The notes: generated by a model not told the origin, from the sequence alone. A stretch of 6,305 bases of DNA from Opitutaceae bacterium (GCA_031266495.1 JAISAX010000499.1:1-6305), one strand, 5' to 3'. Positions 1 through 6,182 are shown, counted from the first letter of the stretch. Made by a program: numbers and translations.

Positions 1-97
1 CGGAGGAAGTGGGCCAGAATTCATTGTCGTAGTGGCGCGCGCCCTTGCCGGCGTCCGGGTCCGGGCCAGTCGTTGAATTCCGGACGGTCGTATTCAT
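1..97 (-). CDS. Start of an unidentified gene, cut by the left edge
   Basis: An ATG at 97-95 opens a frame that stays open to the window edge, giving 32 codons. The peptide begins MNTTVRNSTTGPDPDAGKG and continues with RHYDNEFWPTSS. Its composition (D, N, W, Y, F in a balanced mix) looks more protein-like than the overlapping end of the lyase frame. A purine-rich GGAGG lies about 12 bases upstream of the ATG, a slightly long but usable spacing, and it is the best ribosome-binding-site candidate in the window. The gene overlaps the last 77 bases of the lyase reading frame in another phase, so it is probably co-transcribed with it. There is no signal peptide in the visible part. I do not recognise the family from 32 residues. 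The alternative is that this is a chance frame. Confidence 0.55.
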   Translation of the reverse strand, partial: MNTTVRNSTTGPDPDAGKGARHYDNEFWPTSS

Positions 98-3000
98 CCT
101 GCCAGCTTCCCTCCATAATGGCACGCTTTCGTCCTGTCTTCCCGATTGAATCCGGTATCCTGTTACATTCCGCGGACAGAGGGATCAAAGGGGCTGCGGC
201 TTGCGCGACTGCAGGCAGGACATTGAGCCAGAACAAGGTCTCCGGAAGATTGGCATGAACAAAAGCCGCGGGGCCGGTCCAGTGGGCACGATTGCGCGTC
301 ACCATCTGATGCACGGCCTGCACACCGGGTCCGTTCGCCCAGCGATGCAGGAACTCCCGGTAACGTCCGGGCTGGTCGGCATGGCGTGCGGCAAAAGCCA
401 GGACGAGCCACTGGAAATTGCGGGAGTCAAGCCTCCCGCTTTCGAGCACCCCGCGAACCTCGGGGTTATCCAGCGTCGCCGCCGCCATCCGGCAAAGCGC
501 GAGCCGCAACGACTCGTCGCGTGTCAACCCGTAAAACTCCACCAGGGCGTGCATCCCGCCAAAACAATTGAAAAACATGCTGCCGGAATTGAGGCCGCCA
601 GGCGGAGCCGCCCGCTCGACCTGCGGAAACCGGACGGCGGGGGAAATGGCGATGCCCCCGGGTGTCACGAATTGTGATACATAACGGGCGAGCGCCTCGC
701 CCGCCGCGGCATCGCCGGTCGCCTCCCACAAAGCAAGCAGACCGTAAAGCCGGCCGCTATGGTCGGCGTGATAATAAATGACGCCGCCAGGCCCGAGATG
801 CGTGGAGACGGGTTTCAGAAAAACATGGTATCCATGATTCAACAACACATCCCGGCTGCGCCTGTCTCCGGTGAGCAGACGATGCAGGCGGTATTCGGAG
901 GGGATGATCTGGCGCTGCTGGTGGCCGCCGTCGCTCCACGGTTGCACGCCGTGGCGCGTGCCGGAGCCGAACCACCTCCCCGAATGACGCATGACAACAT
1001 CGCGCGACTGGCGGGCGAGCGCCTCCATCGCGAAAAACACATCCCGCCGCCCCGTGCGCAGGTAAAGCTCCGAAAGGTAACGGTTGGGCAGCCCCTCGGT
1101 GTTTGTCCAGCCCCAGCGGCCGTTGTCGGATGCCCAGTCGTTTTGCCGGGCGTAGTCGCGGACGGTATCGGCCTTTGTGATCTCCGTTTTTCCGGAGGCG
1201 AGGAGGTCCGCGAGTATCTGCGGTTTCACGACGCGCCCGTAATCGCGCATGAAACTGTGCTGGATGTCGCCGTAAACCCATTTGCCGAACCAGCGGTACC
1301 GCTTTTGGTGAAACGCGATAAAATCGAAAAACCGCTCCAGCGTTTCCCGGACGGGAGCGAATTCCCCCGCGCCCGAATCCACGCCCAAATCCACGTCCAG
1401 GACGCCCGCTGTGGCGTATTCTTTTTCTCCCGACCAGATGAGCGGTCTGTCCTCGAGTGCGGCGGCCAGCGCTACGGCGGCGGCATCCGCATCCCGCGAG
1501 TCCGGGCCTATGCCCATGCTCGCGGCGCACGCGACGAACAAAAACTCGTGCGTGCGGGAGATGCCCCGGACAGGTTCCTCGCGATAGTATTTTTCCCGGA
1601 CCCAGGCATTGTCGCGACCCGTGATAGTCTCGCCCTGCGCCGCGTGCGGGAAATCCGAATACCGCCGCAAGTCCATCGGAACGGCGTCGCGCGGCCAGAA
1701 CTGGAAGTCAAGCGTCGCCCCCCCGCTCCCGCCCTCGCCCTCTCTCTCTCCCCCCCCCCGTTGCGCATTTCCGGCGGAGAAGGAAAGCGCGGCGGGAAAG
1801 AGTTTTGTCATATCGCGCAGCCCGGCGAAGATCGCCAGCGTGCCATCGTCCGCCCGCAACGCTCCCGCCCCTCCCACGCCCGGAAATGACCGCGCCGGCG
1901 AAGCGCCGGAGGAGAGCAGCAGCGCGTCGGGGTGCGCCGCGAGAAGCGTGACGGGCGACGATGCCGCAAGCGTTGCCGCTCCCGTCATTTTTCCCGAAGC
2001 AAAAGGGAAGGCGACGCGAGTCGCGGCGGCACTCAGGCGCGTGGAAAACCCGATACCGAGCGCGGTGATAAAAACGCGACGCGGGTCGAAATCGCCGACC
2101 TCGAACGTGTGCCAGCCGCGCACGGCGGGGCTGCCCGCGTAAAACTCGAAACGCAAGCGGACAGGACACGCCGCGGGGCCTCCGGTTCTCCCATCGACAC
2201 AAACCACGGCGCGAACAGGCCCGCGCTCCTCAAGCGTGATTTTTTCGGCGACAAAAACATCCATCGAACGGATACCGGAGCGCAAAGCGTGCGCGCCGGG
2301 TTCGGGCGGAGAGTCGCCATCCGCGAGCGTGATGCATTCCGTGTAGGCGGAGACAGCGGCTGTGAACGCGGTCCCGGTTGCCGCGCTGGCATCGTTGCCC
2401 CACAACACTTTTCCATCGGAGCGGAGTTCGGGCCACCAGTTTTTCCCGATGGTGAAAACCGCGTCGAGGCGACCGGTGGCGACACGGATTTCGTCGCGAT
2501 TTTGCTCCGCGAAAAGCCGGGCGGAACCGGAGGCGGAGGCGGGAGTGTGTGCGGTTTTTTCCAGGACAAACCGCTCGCGGCGCCCGGTGGTGTGCGTGAC
2601 TTCGAACCTGGCCAATGGACGCTCGCTCCCTTGCAGTGACGCAACGGGAGCGGGCGGGACGCCCGCGCCACTTGTAGGGGCTTCGCTTGCGAAGCCCGCG
2701 TTTGCAGGACGCGGCATCAAATCGCGAGCGCGGGCGTCGCAAGCGACGCCCCTGCCTGCGGGCGGGACGCCCGCGCCACTGGCAAAGACCACCTCGATCC
2801 ACTTTATGGAACCGTCCGGCCAGAACGCGAGCGGCGCGGTTTGCAGGAGGCGGGAAGGACGGAGAGCGAGAGCCGCAGTTTCGTCGGCGCGCAACACCCC
2901 GCGAGCGAGCGGCACACCGCCAAAAACAGGAAGCAGCGGCGAGGCTTCACCCGGGCCGCGACCAGAGCTGTTCGCGGATGGGGCGGGAAGGGCGGGAGGG

Positions 3001-3851
3001 GCGGGAGGGGCGGGTTTCCCGGAGAATGGCGCAAGGGTGATGCGGGCGCGGACAACGAGGGTTTGTTTTTGCCCGCGCAACGGAGCGGCGGAGGCAGGAT
3101 GCAAATCCCAAAAAATCCTGTCGCCGTGAGCGGCGTCGTTGACGCGCGCCTCGAGTGCGCAGGGAGAGGCCGGCGAAGGCGCTCCGTCCGTATTTCCGGT
3201 TTCGGAGAAACCGGCGAGGAGACCGCCCTTGCGGTCCCACACGGCGATTTGGCGGGGGGCATTCGAGCCATGATGCAGGACGAGCGGGGCGGCGGTTTCC
3301 GTTTCCTGGCGGACGAGCGCATAGACACCGGCTCCGGCATGGTCGTAATCGCTCCGGAAGATCGTCCACCGATTGGTGTCGGGCGCGTAAAGAAGTTCGC
3401 GGGCCTCCTCGGTAGTGTGGAATTGATACACAGCCCGGGTGTCCCAGACGAGACTGTTTTCGGCAAACTGCCGGACGCGTTTGCGCGGGGAAAAATTGCG
3501 CAACGGAAGTTCCAGCGAAAGACGTTCCAGCACATCGCCCTCATCGCGGGCGACGAAATGTATAACAACATCCGCGCAGCCGGGCGCGAAAACGAGGTTT
3601 GCGGAGACACGACGTCCCTCCTCAAACGCAATCTCCGCGACGGCGTGGCCAGAGGCGGGGGCGGGACGGACGGGGCCGGTTTTTTGCAAAGCTGCCCCAT
3701 CGGCAGTGACGATGCGGGCGGCAAGGAGCAGTTCCCCCAAATCGGCAAGAAGACGTCCATCCGGATCGCGGATTTGGAACGCGCCGTCAGCGTGAGTGGC
3801 GGCAAAAGCCAGTGCAAGGAGTGCGGCGAAAAATGTGTGAATGTAACTCAA
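21..3851 (-). CDS. Secreted PcRGLX/YetA-like protein (exo-rhamnogalacturonan lyase-like)
   Basis: About 1276 aa counted from a TTG at 3851-3849. That start gives MSYIHTFFAALLALAFAATHADG, a plausible signal peptide although its n-region lacks K/R. The frame is open further upstream, but only through palindromic and hexamer repeats that do not look coding. Residues 24-278 form a beta-rich region I cannot name. A Pro/Ala linker (279-300) follows. The core begins at 310 with FGGVPLARGVL and FWPDGSIKW (343-351), typical of the first domain of the PcRGLX/YetA-like group (Penicillium exo-rhamnogalacturonan lyase, PL26, and Bacillus YetA). A second beta domain includes FEFYAGSPAVRGWHTF (568-583). A probable alpha/alpha-barrel follows, with GRWGWTNTEGLP (911-922) and MRHSGRWFGSGTRHGVQPW (954-972). 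The family role is removal of units from the end of the rhamnogalacturonan I backbone; activity here is inferred. Oddities: repeat-derived residues 358-405, a Gly/Glu stretch at 698-711, and a tail after about 1218 that looks like read-through. Exact start and stop are uncertain. Confidence 0.75.
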   Translation of the reverse strand: MSYIHTFFAALLALAFAATHADGAFQIRDPDGRLLADLGELLLAARIVTADGAALQKTGPVRPAPASGHAVAEIAFEEGRRVSANLVFAPGCADVVIHFVARDEGDVLERLSLELPLRNFSPRKRVRQFAENSLVWDTRAVYQFHTTEEARELLYAPDTNRWTIFRSDYDHAGAGVYALVRQETETAAPLVLHHGSNAPRQIAVWDRKGGLLAGFSETGNTDGAPSPASPCALEARVNDAAHGDRIFWDLHPASAAPLRGQKQTLVVRARITLAPFSGKPAPPAPPALPAPSANSSGRGPGEASPLLPVFGGVPLARGVLRADETAALALRPSRLLQTAPLAFWPDGSIKWIEVVFASGAGVPPAGRGVACDARARDLMPRPANAGFASEAPTSGAGVPPAPVASLQGSERPLARFEVTHTTGRRERFVLEKTAHTPASASGSARLFAEQNRDEIRVATGRLDAVFTIGKNWWPELRSDGKVLWGNDASAATGTAFTAAVSAYTECITLADGDSPPEPGAHALRSGIRSMDVFVAEKITLEERGPVRAVVCVDGRTGGPAACPVRLRFEFYAGSPAVRGWHTFEVGDFDPRRVFITALGIGFSTRLSAAATRVAFPFASGKMTGAATLAASSPVTLLAAHPDALLLSSGASPARSFPGVGGAGALRADDGTLAIFAGLRDMTKLFPAALSFSAGNAQRGGGEREGEGGSGGATLDFQFWPRDAVPMDLRRYSDFPHAAQGETITGRDNAWVREKYYREEPVRGISRTHEFLFVACAASMGIGPDSRDADAAAVALAAALEDRPLIWSGEKEYATAGVLDVDLGVDSGAGEFAPVRETLERFFDFIAFHQKRYRWFGKWVYGDIQHSFMRDYGRVVKPQILADLLASGKTEITKADTVRDYARQNDWASDNGRWGWTNTEGLPNRYLSELYLRTGRRDVFFAMEALARQSRDVVMRHSGRWFGSGTRHGVQPWSDGGHQQRQIIPSEYRLHRLLTGDRRSRDVLLNHGYHVFLKPVSTHLGPGGVIYYHADHSGRLYGLLALWEATGDAAAGEALARYVSQFVTPGGIAISPAVRFPQVERAAPPGGLNSGSMFFNCFGGMHALVEFYGLTRDESLRLALCRMAAATLDNPEVRGVLESGRLDSRNFQWLVLAFAARHADQPGRYREFLHRWANGPGVQAVHQMVTRNRAHWTGPAAFVHANLPETLFWLNVLPAVAQAAAPLIPLSAECNRIPDSIGKTGRKRAIMEGSWQDEYDRPEFNDWPGPGRRQGRAPLRQ
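1741..1759. repeat. (TC)n plus C10 tract inside the lyase gene
   Basis: On the plus strand an alternating TC run is followed by ten C (1750-1759); on the coding strand this reads G10 then GAGAGA. A second C7 run lies at 1718-1724. The translated product is a Gly/Glu/Arg low-complexity loop (residues 698-711) between AGNAQ and ATLDFQFW. A change of one base in the tract would shift the frame in the middle of the gene. Confidence 0.9.
2640..2780. repeat. Palindromic repeat cluster embedded in the lyase coding sequence
   Basis: Two identical 23-bp copies lie at 2650-2672 and 2758-2780, exactly 108 bp (36 codons) apart. Each contains a hairpin with 7-bp arms (GCGGGCG / CGCCCGC, loop GGA). Between them are two perfect hairpins with 9-bp arms: GGGCTTCGC-TT-GCGAAGCCC (2678-2697) and GGGCGTCGC-AA-GCGACGCCC (2732-2751). 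Both 23-mers are translated as SGAGVPPA in the lyase frame. The reverse complement of the 23-mer matches one unit of the spacer array (3967-3989) at 22 of 23 positions, so this is the same repeat family. The cluster sits directly after the conserved WPDGSIKWIEVVF segment. It is REP/BIME-like in form; which enzyme mobilises it cannot be seen here. Confidence 0.9.
2981..3014. repeat. 9-bp tandem repeat coding for a Pro/Ala linker
   Basis: The unit GGGCGGGAG (first copy GGGCGGGAA) repeats about 3.8 times. On the coding strand it gives PAPPAPPALPAP (residues 280-291), a flexible linker between the N-terminal beta-rich region and the conserved core of the lyase. The period is a multiple of three, so copy-number change would alter linker length without breaking the frame. 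Confidence 0.85.
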
Positions 3852-3866
3852 AAAGAAGGCAGGTTC

Positions 3867-4037
3867 CGGAGTGGCACAGGCTCTCCAGCCCGTGGACGGC
3901 GAAGCAGCCGGATCGAAGTGGCATGGGCTTCCAGCCCATGGACGGCGCGGAGCGCCGCCGGTTCGGAGTGGCGCGGGCGTCTCGCCCGCAAGCGTTGCCT
4001 CTCCGTTCCGGCGTGGCACGGGCTTCCAGCCCGTGTT
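3867..4037. repeat. Array of four REP-like palindromes upstream of the lyase gene
   Basis: Four units each start with GTGGC at 3871, 3918, 3968 and 4013, a period of about 45-50 bp. Each unit opens with a hairpin: an imperfect one at 3875-3894; CATGGGCT-TCC-AGCCCATG (3922-3940); GCGGGCG-TCT-CGCCCGC (3973-3989); and CACGGGCT-TCC-AGCCCGTG (4017-4035). An extra small hairpin, GGCGC-GGA-GCGCC, lies at 3944-3956. Arm sequences differ between units, but pairing is kept by compensatory changes, and the GTGGC lead is constant. That suggests selection on, or copying of, the fold. The array would be transcribed in the leader of the lyase mRNA. It has no poly-T and does not look like a standard intrinsic terminator. 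Confidence 0.9.
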
Positions 4038-4052
4038 CCCGGTGTTGATACT

Positions 4053-4082
4053 GTATGTGTATGTGTGTGTGGGGGGGGGGGG
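4053..4082. repeat. TG-rich microsatellite with a 12-G tract
   Basis: A TGTATGTG-type run leads directly into twelve G (4071-4082) and then a purine-rich AGAAGGGAGGGAG stretch. It lies in the spacer between the PEP-CTERM gene and the lyase gene, about 220 bp upstream of the proposed lyase start. On the transcribed sense strand it is poly-C followed by CA repeats. No gene is supported here. Confidence 0.9.
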
Positions 4083-4140
4083 AGAAGGGAGGGAGAGGAA
4101 AGGGAGACCACGTTCCATGTATTCGGATTTTACTGACTGC

Positions 4141-4218
4141 AACGTCAACGCCAATGCCAACGTCAATGCCAACGTCAACGTCAACGTCAACGCCAACATA
4201 AACGTCAACATCAACACC
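4141..4218. repeat. Thirteen-unit hexanucleotide tandem repeat over the stop of the PEP-CTERM gene
   Basis: Thirteen consecutive hexamers fit the pattern AA(C/T)(G/A)(T/C)C with one AACATA unit; AACGTC and AACGCC are the commonest. The stop codon of the PEP-CTERM gene (4211-4213) lies inside the tract. The period of six keeps several frames open, which explains long spurious frames here, including the one that extends the lyase frame upstream. Confidence 0.95.
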
Positions 4219-5197
4219 GCCGACGTCGGCCCGCGACGGCGAACAGCGCGAGAGCGGCCAGCGAGCCGAAGGCCAAGGCGGACGAGGCGAGTTCGGGGAT
4301 GGCGGCGGCTGTCGTGACGATGACATTATCCACCCAAAACTCGACCATCGTATTCTCGCCGCCGCTGATGGCGGTGGAGGTGAAGCGGATCGAAGAGACG
4401 CCTGCCTGATCGGAGCATTGCGCAAAGGAGCTTACCAGCGAAGCCCCGGTTCCGCACGTGACGGCTTCGCCATTGAGGGAGATGGAGAAGGAGTCCGTGG
4501 CGGCATCCCACGAGACAGAGAAGGTGTTTTTCGAGCCGTAGGCGAAGGAAGCGTTGGTTGCCCTGACGGAGCCGCCCGAAGCCGAGCCATCGAAGACGTA
4601 CACGGTGCCAGTATCCGCCGAGGAATTACCCCACACCTGGAAGGCGGCGATGGAGTTGGCGCGAACAGAATCGCCGTTGGTGCCGGTGGCATTCAGGTCA
4701 AACTCGATGATGCCGGTGCCGGCGGAAGGTTTTTTCACCCAGACGTCAAACGTGAGAGTGCCCGCGGCGAGGAAACTGTTTGTCGTGTTGTAGCCGGGCA
4801 ACGCGAGTTGCAGGGCGGGGTGTTTGTTGGAGACGCCCTCACTGGTCTGCGCCTTCCAGCGTATGTAAACGGACTTGTTGTCCGCCCCGCCAAAAGGATC
4901 CGCAGCCGACGTGGAGGCGGCGCCAACGATGCGGATGAGATTGCTCGCGCCATTGGAGCCATCCACACGATCTTCGTATTTTGTAAAAATGTCATTTTGC
5001 CCCGTGGCCCAGTTATTCGAGCCGGGTGCGACATCGACAGTCATGCCCTGGAAATCCCAGGACGCGATGGGGTCGCCGGCGGCATTGGCAGCGTTGGCAG
5101 CGTTGGCGACATTGATGATGGAACCCGCGACGACAAGCGCGCCACAGGCGAGCATTGCACGGAAGGCGTTCCGGTTTTCCGGTTGGTTGGTTTTCAT
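4211..5197 (-). CDS. Secreted jelly-roll-like protein with PEP-CTERM-like sorting signal
   Basis: 328 aa, ATG at 5197-5195, TGA at 4213-4211. The signal peptide has a hydrophobic core (MLACGALVVAGSIINV, 15-30) and ends in a triple ANA repeat (31-39) that offers successive signal peptidase I sites. The body (about 43-298) is Ser/Thr/Asn/Gly-rich with alternating beta-type stretches such as GTLTFDVWVKKP, NTFSVSWDAATDSFSISLNG and MVEFWVDNVIV, the pattern of a concanavalin A/LamG-like beta-sandwich. No catalytic motif is seen, so carbohydrate binding is inference. The C-terminus has the PEP-CTERM layout: IPEL at 300-303, a hydrophobic segment (about 305-323), then RRRR and a final Cys. The usual PEP is PEL here. 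In the PEP-CTERM/exosortase system such tails are cut by an exosortase and the protein goes to the cell surface or extracellular polymer. No clear ribosome-binding site precedes the ATG. Confidence 0.85.
   Translation of the reverse strand: MKTNQPENRNAFRAMLACGALVVAGSIINVANAANAANAAGDPIASWDFQGMTVDVAPGSNNWATGQNDIFTKYEDRVDGSNGASNLIRIVGAASTSAADPFGGADNKSVYIRWKAQTSEGVSNKHPALQLALPGYNTTNSFLAAGTLTFDVWVKKPSAGTGIIEFDLNATGTNGDSVRANSIAAFQVWGNSSADTGTVYVFDGSASGGSVRATNASFAYGSKNTFSVSWDAATDSFSISLNGEAVTCGTGASLVSSFAQCSDQAGVSSIRFTSTAISGGENTMVEFWVDNVIVTTAAAIPELASSALAFGSLAALALFAVAGRRRRC
5082..5108. repeat. 9-bp tandem repeat at the signal-peptide cleavage region
   Basis: Three copies of GC(A/G)TTGGC(A/G) on the plus strand code for the Ala-Asn-Ala repeat at residues 31-39 of the PEP-CTERM protein. 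Each copy recreates an A-x-A motif suitable for signal peptidase I, so the expansion duplicates the cleavage site without harm to the frame. Confidence 0.85.
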
Positions 5198-5204
5198 ATC
5201 GGTT

Positions 5205-5228
5205 GATGTGGTTGTGGATGTGGTTGTG
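5205..5228. repeat. 12-bp direct repeat just upstream of the PEP-CTERM gene
   Basis: GATGTGGTTGTG occurs twice in tandem, followed by a degenerate partial copy. It begins 8 bases upstream of the ATG and occupies the place where a ribosome-binding site would lie. The sense strand reads CACAACCACATC, with no Shine-Dalgarno-like purine block. The mRNA leader is therefore A/C-rich and probably unstructured. Confidence 0.85.
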
Positions 5229-5262
5229 GGTGACTGGTGGGAAAAAAGCGCGTGTGCGAGGA

Positions 5263-5276
5263 GGGGGGGGGAGGGG
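5263..5276. repeat. G-tract (G9-A-G4) in the spacer between prepilin and PEP-CTERM genes
   Basis: Nine G, one A and four G on the plus strand lie 15 bases downstream of the prepilin stop and about 66 bp upstream of the PEP-CTERM start. The sense strand is C-rich. No T-run or stable hairpin is seen, so this 93-bp spacer shows no clear intrinsic terminator. Confidence 0.85.
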
Positions 5277-5290
5277 AGGAACGGGACGGC

Positions 5291-5980
5291 TCACTGACCC
5301 GTCCAGAAAGTGGCGGTGCGGTCGCTCATTTTTTCTCGCGGGAGCGTTTCGACATGGGCGTCCATGAACGCCACATTTTCGCGATCCCTGTGCGGCCATT
5401 TGAGGCGGTCGAACCCGAGTTTGAAATTCCTGTCGCCGGCGGACGGAGGCACGTTGGTGTCGAACCATTTTCCGGTCTCGTTGTAAGCGCCGTCCATGAT
5501 GCAGGCGGTGAGCGAGGGCAGGGTGATGCGGTCGATCTTGCCAAGCCAGACTTGCAGGCCGGGCGGCGGTTCGATGGCGCCCGTATCGGGATTGTGATAC
5601 GTGCAGCAAACGGGATTGACCGAATACGTGTGGGCGCCCTCGCTGGCGACGGTGCCCGGCGCGAGTTCGCACATCCTGAAGAGCGCGGGGCAGGTGAGGA
5701 TTTTTGCGGTGACGGAGCCGCCGATGTAGTCGAGCACCCCCGGTTCCTTTTCCGTATCCTTCTTGTAATAACGTTTGCCCGGGAGGTTTCCGCCGTGGTC
5801 CTGCGCGTAAAGCCGGACGGCGATGGCGAGCTGGCGGAGGTTGGACCGGCAAGTTGCCGCGTAAGCCGATTCACGCACCTTGCCGACCGCGGGAATGGTA
5901 ATGGCCGCAAGGATACCGATGATCGCGACAACCGTCAGCAATTCGACCAAAGTGAAGGCGTGGGCAGGGCGGATTTTCAT
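5291..5980 (-). CDS. Prepilin-type N-terminal cleavage/methylation protein with H-X9-DG-like C-terminus
   Basis: 229 aa from ATG at 5980-5978 to TGA at 5293-5291. The frame is open 53 codons further upstream, but the type IV pilin leader fixes the start: MKIRPAHA|FTLVELLTVV has a short basic leader, cleavage before Phe9 and the conserved Glu at position +5 (Glu13). A hydrophobic helix (9-30) follows. The residue before the cut is Ala rather than Gly, which prepilin peptidases tolerate. The motif CRSNLRQLAIAVRLYAQDHGGNLP (44-67) is typical of the large pseudopilin-like family of Planctomycetota, Verrucomicrobiota and Lentisphaerota. The C-terminal signature is H197-x9-D207-A208, a variant of H-X9-DG. 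Six Cys lie in the mature domain (44, 97, 104, 125, 126, 160). Such proteins are membrane-anchored and thought to be pseudopilins of a type II-like secretion system. No obvious ribosome-binding site is visible. Confidence 0.95.
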   Translation of the reverse strand: MKIRPAHAFTLVELLTVVAIIGILAAITIPAVGKVRESAYAATCRSNLRQLAIAVRLYAQDHGGNLPGKRYYKKDTEKEPGVLDYIGGSVTAKILTCPALFRMCELAPGTVASEGAHTYSVNPVCCTYHNPDTGAIEPPPGLQVWLGKIDRITLPSLTACIMDGAYNETGKWFDTNVPPSAGDRNFKLGFDRLKWPHRDRENVAFMDAHVETLPREKMSDRTATFWTGQ

Positions 5981-6164
5981 GACGATTTGGTCTGGATGAG
6001 AGTTTTTCCGGATGAAAGCAGGCCTGTCGGAGCGAGCCAAACTTTTGGTGCAAGGCGCCCGTCCGGCGACCGGGTTGCGAGAGGGAAAAGCGTTCACCCC
6101 GACCCCGTGAAAGCACACCGTATCAATGCGCGCAACCAATAGGCGGAGAGGCGGAAAGGCAGGA

Positions 6165-6182
6165 GGGGGGGGAGGGGGGGGG
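6165..6182. repeat. Paired G-tracts (G8-A-G9)
   Basis: Eight G, one A and nine G, preceded by purine-rich AGGCGG/AGGCGGAA-type sequence. Located about 185 bp upstream of the prepilin start. Several G-runs of four or more could form a G-quadruplex on the plus strand, the template strand for all genes here. Confidence 0.9.

Noticed and set aside
31..50. Further copy of the GTGGCGCG palindrome near the left edge
   Set aside because: Only the first eight or nine bases match and no hairpin of the same form follows; it reads as ordinary coding sequence of the next gene.
759..1889. Plus-strand open frame of 376 codons
   Set aside because: Antisense to the conserved lyase core, whose motifs are on the minus strand; Arg/Ala/Pro-rich shadow composition.
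3867..4037. CRISPR array
   Set aside because: The units are spaced regularly, but the repeated part is itself a variable palindrome, intervening segments are related in part, and no cas gene is present.
2841..4136. Plus-strand open frame of 431 codons
   Set aside because: It lies antisense to the lyase gene and runs through the palindromic array; it shows no domain, and high GC plus repeats explain its length.
3852..4217. N-terminal extension of the lyase to the first ATG
   Set aside because: The added 122 residues are translated hexamer repeat, G-tract and palindromes and would bury the signal peptide inside the protein.
3787..4425. Minus-strand frame with an Asp/Val repeat (VDVDVDVG)
   Set aside because: It is the hexamer array read in another phase, bounded by parts of two real genes; no start signal or domain.
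6110..6140. Operator-like palindrome TGCGCGCA in the prepilin leader
   Set aside because: Eight bases of alternating GC are expected by chance in this composition, and no flanking symmetry or promoter pair supports it.
5237..6142. Plus-strand open frame of 301 codons
   Set aside because: Antisense to the prepilin gene, which has an unambiguous pilin leader and H-x9-D tail.
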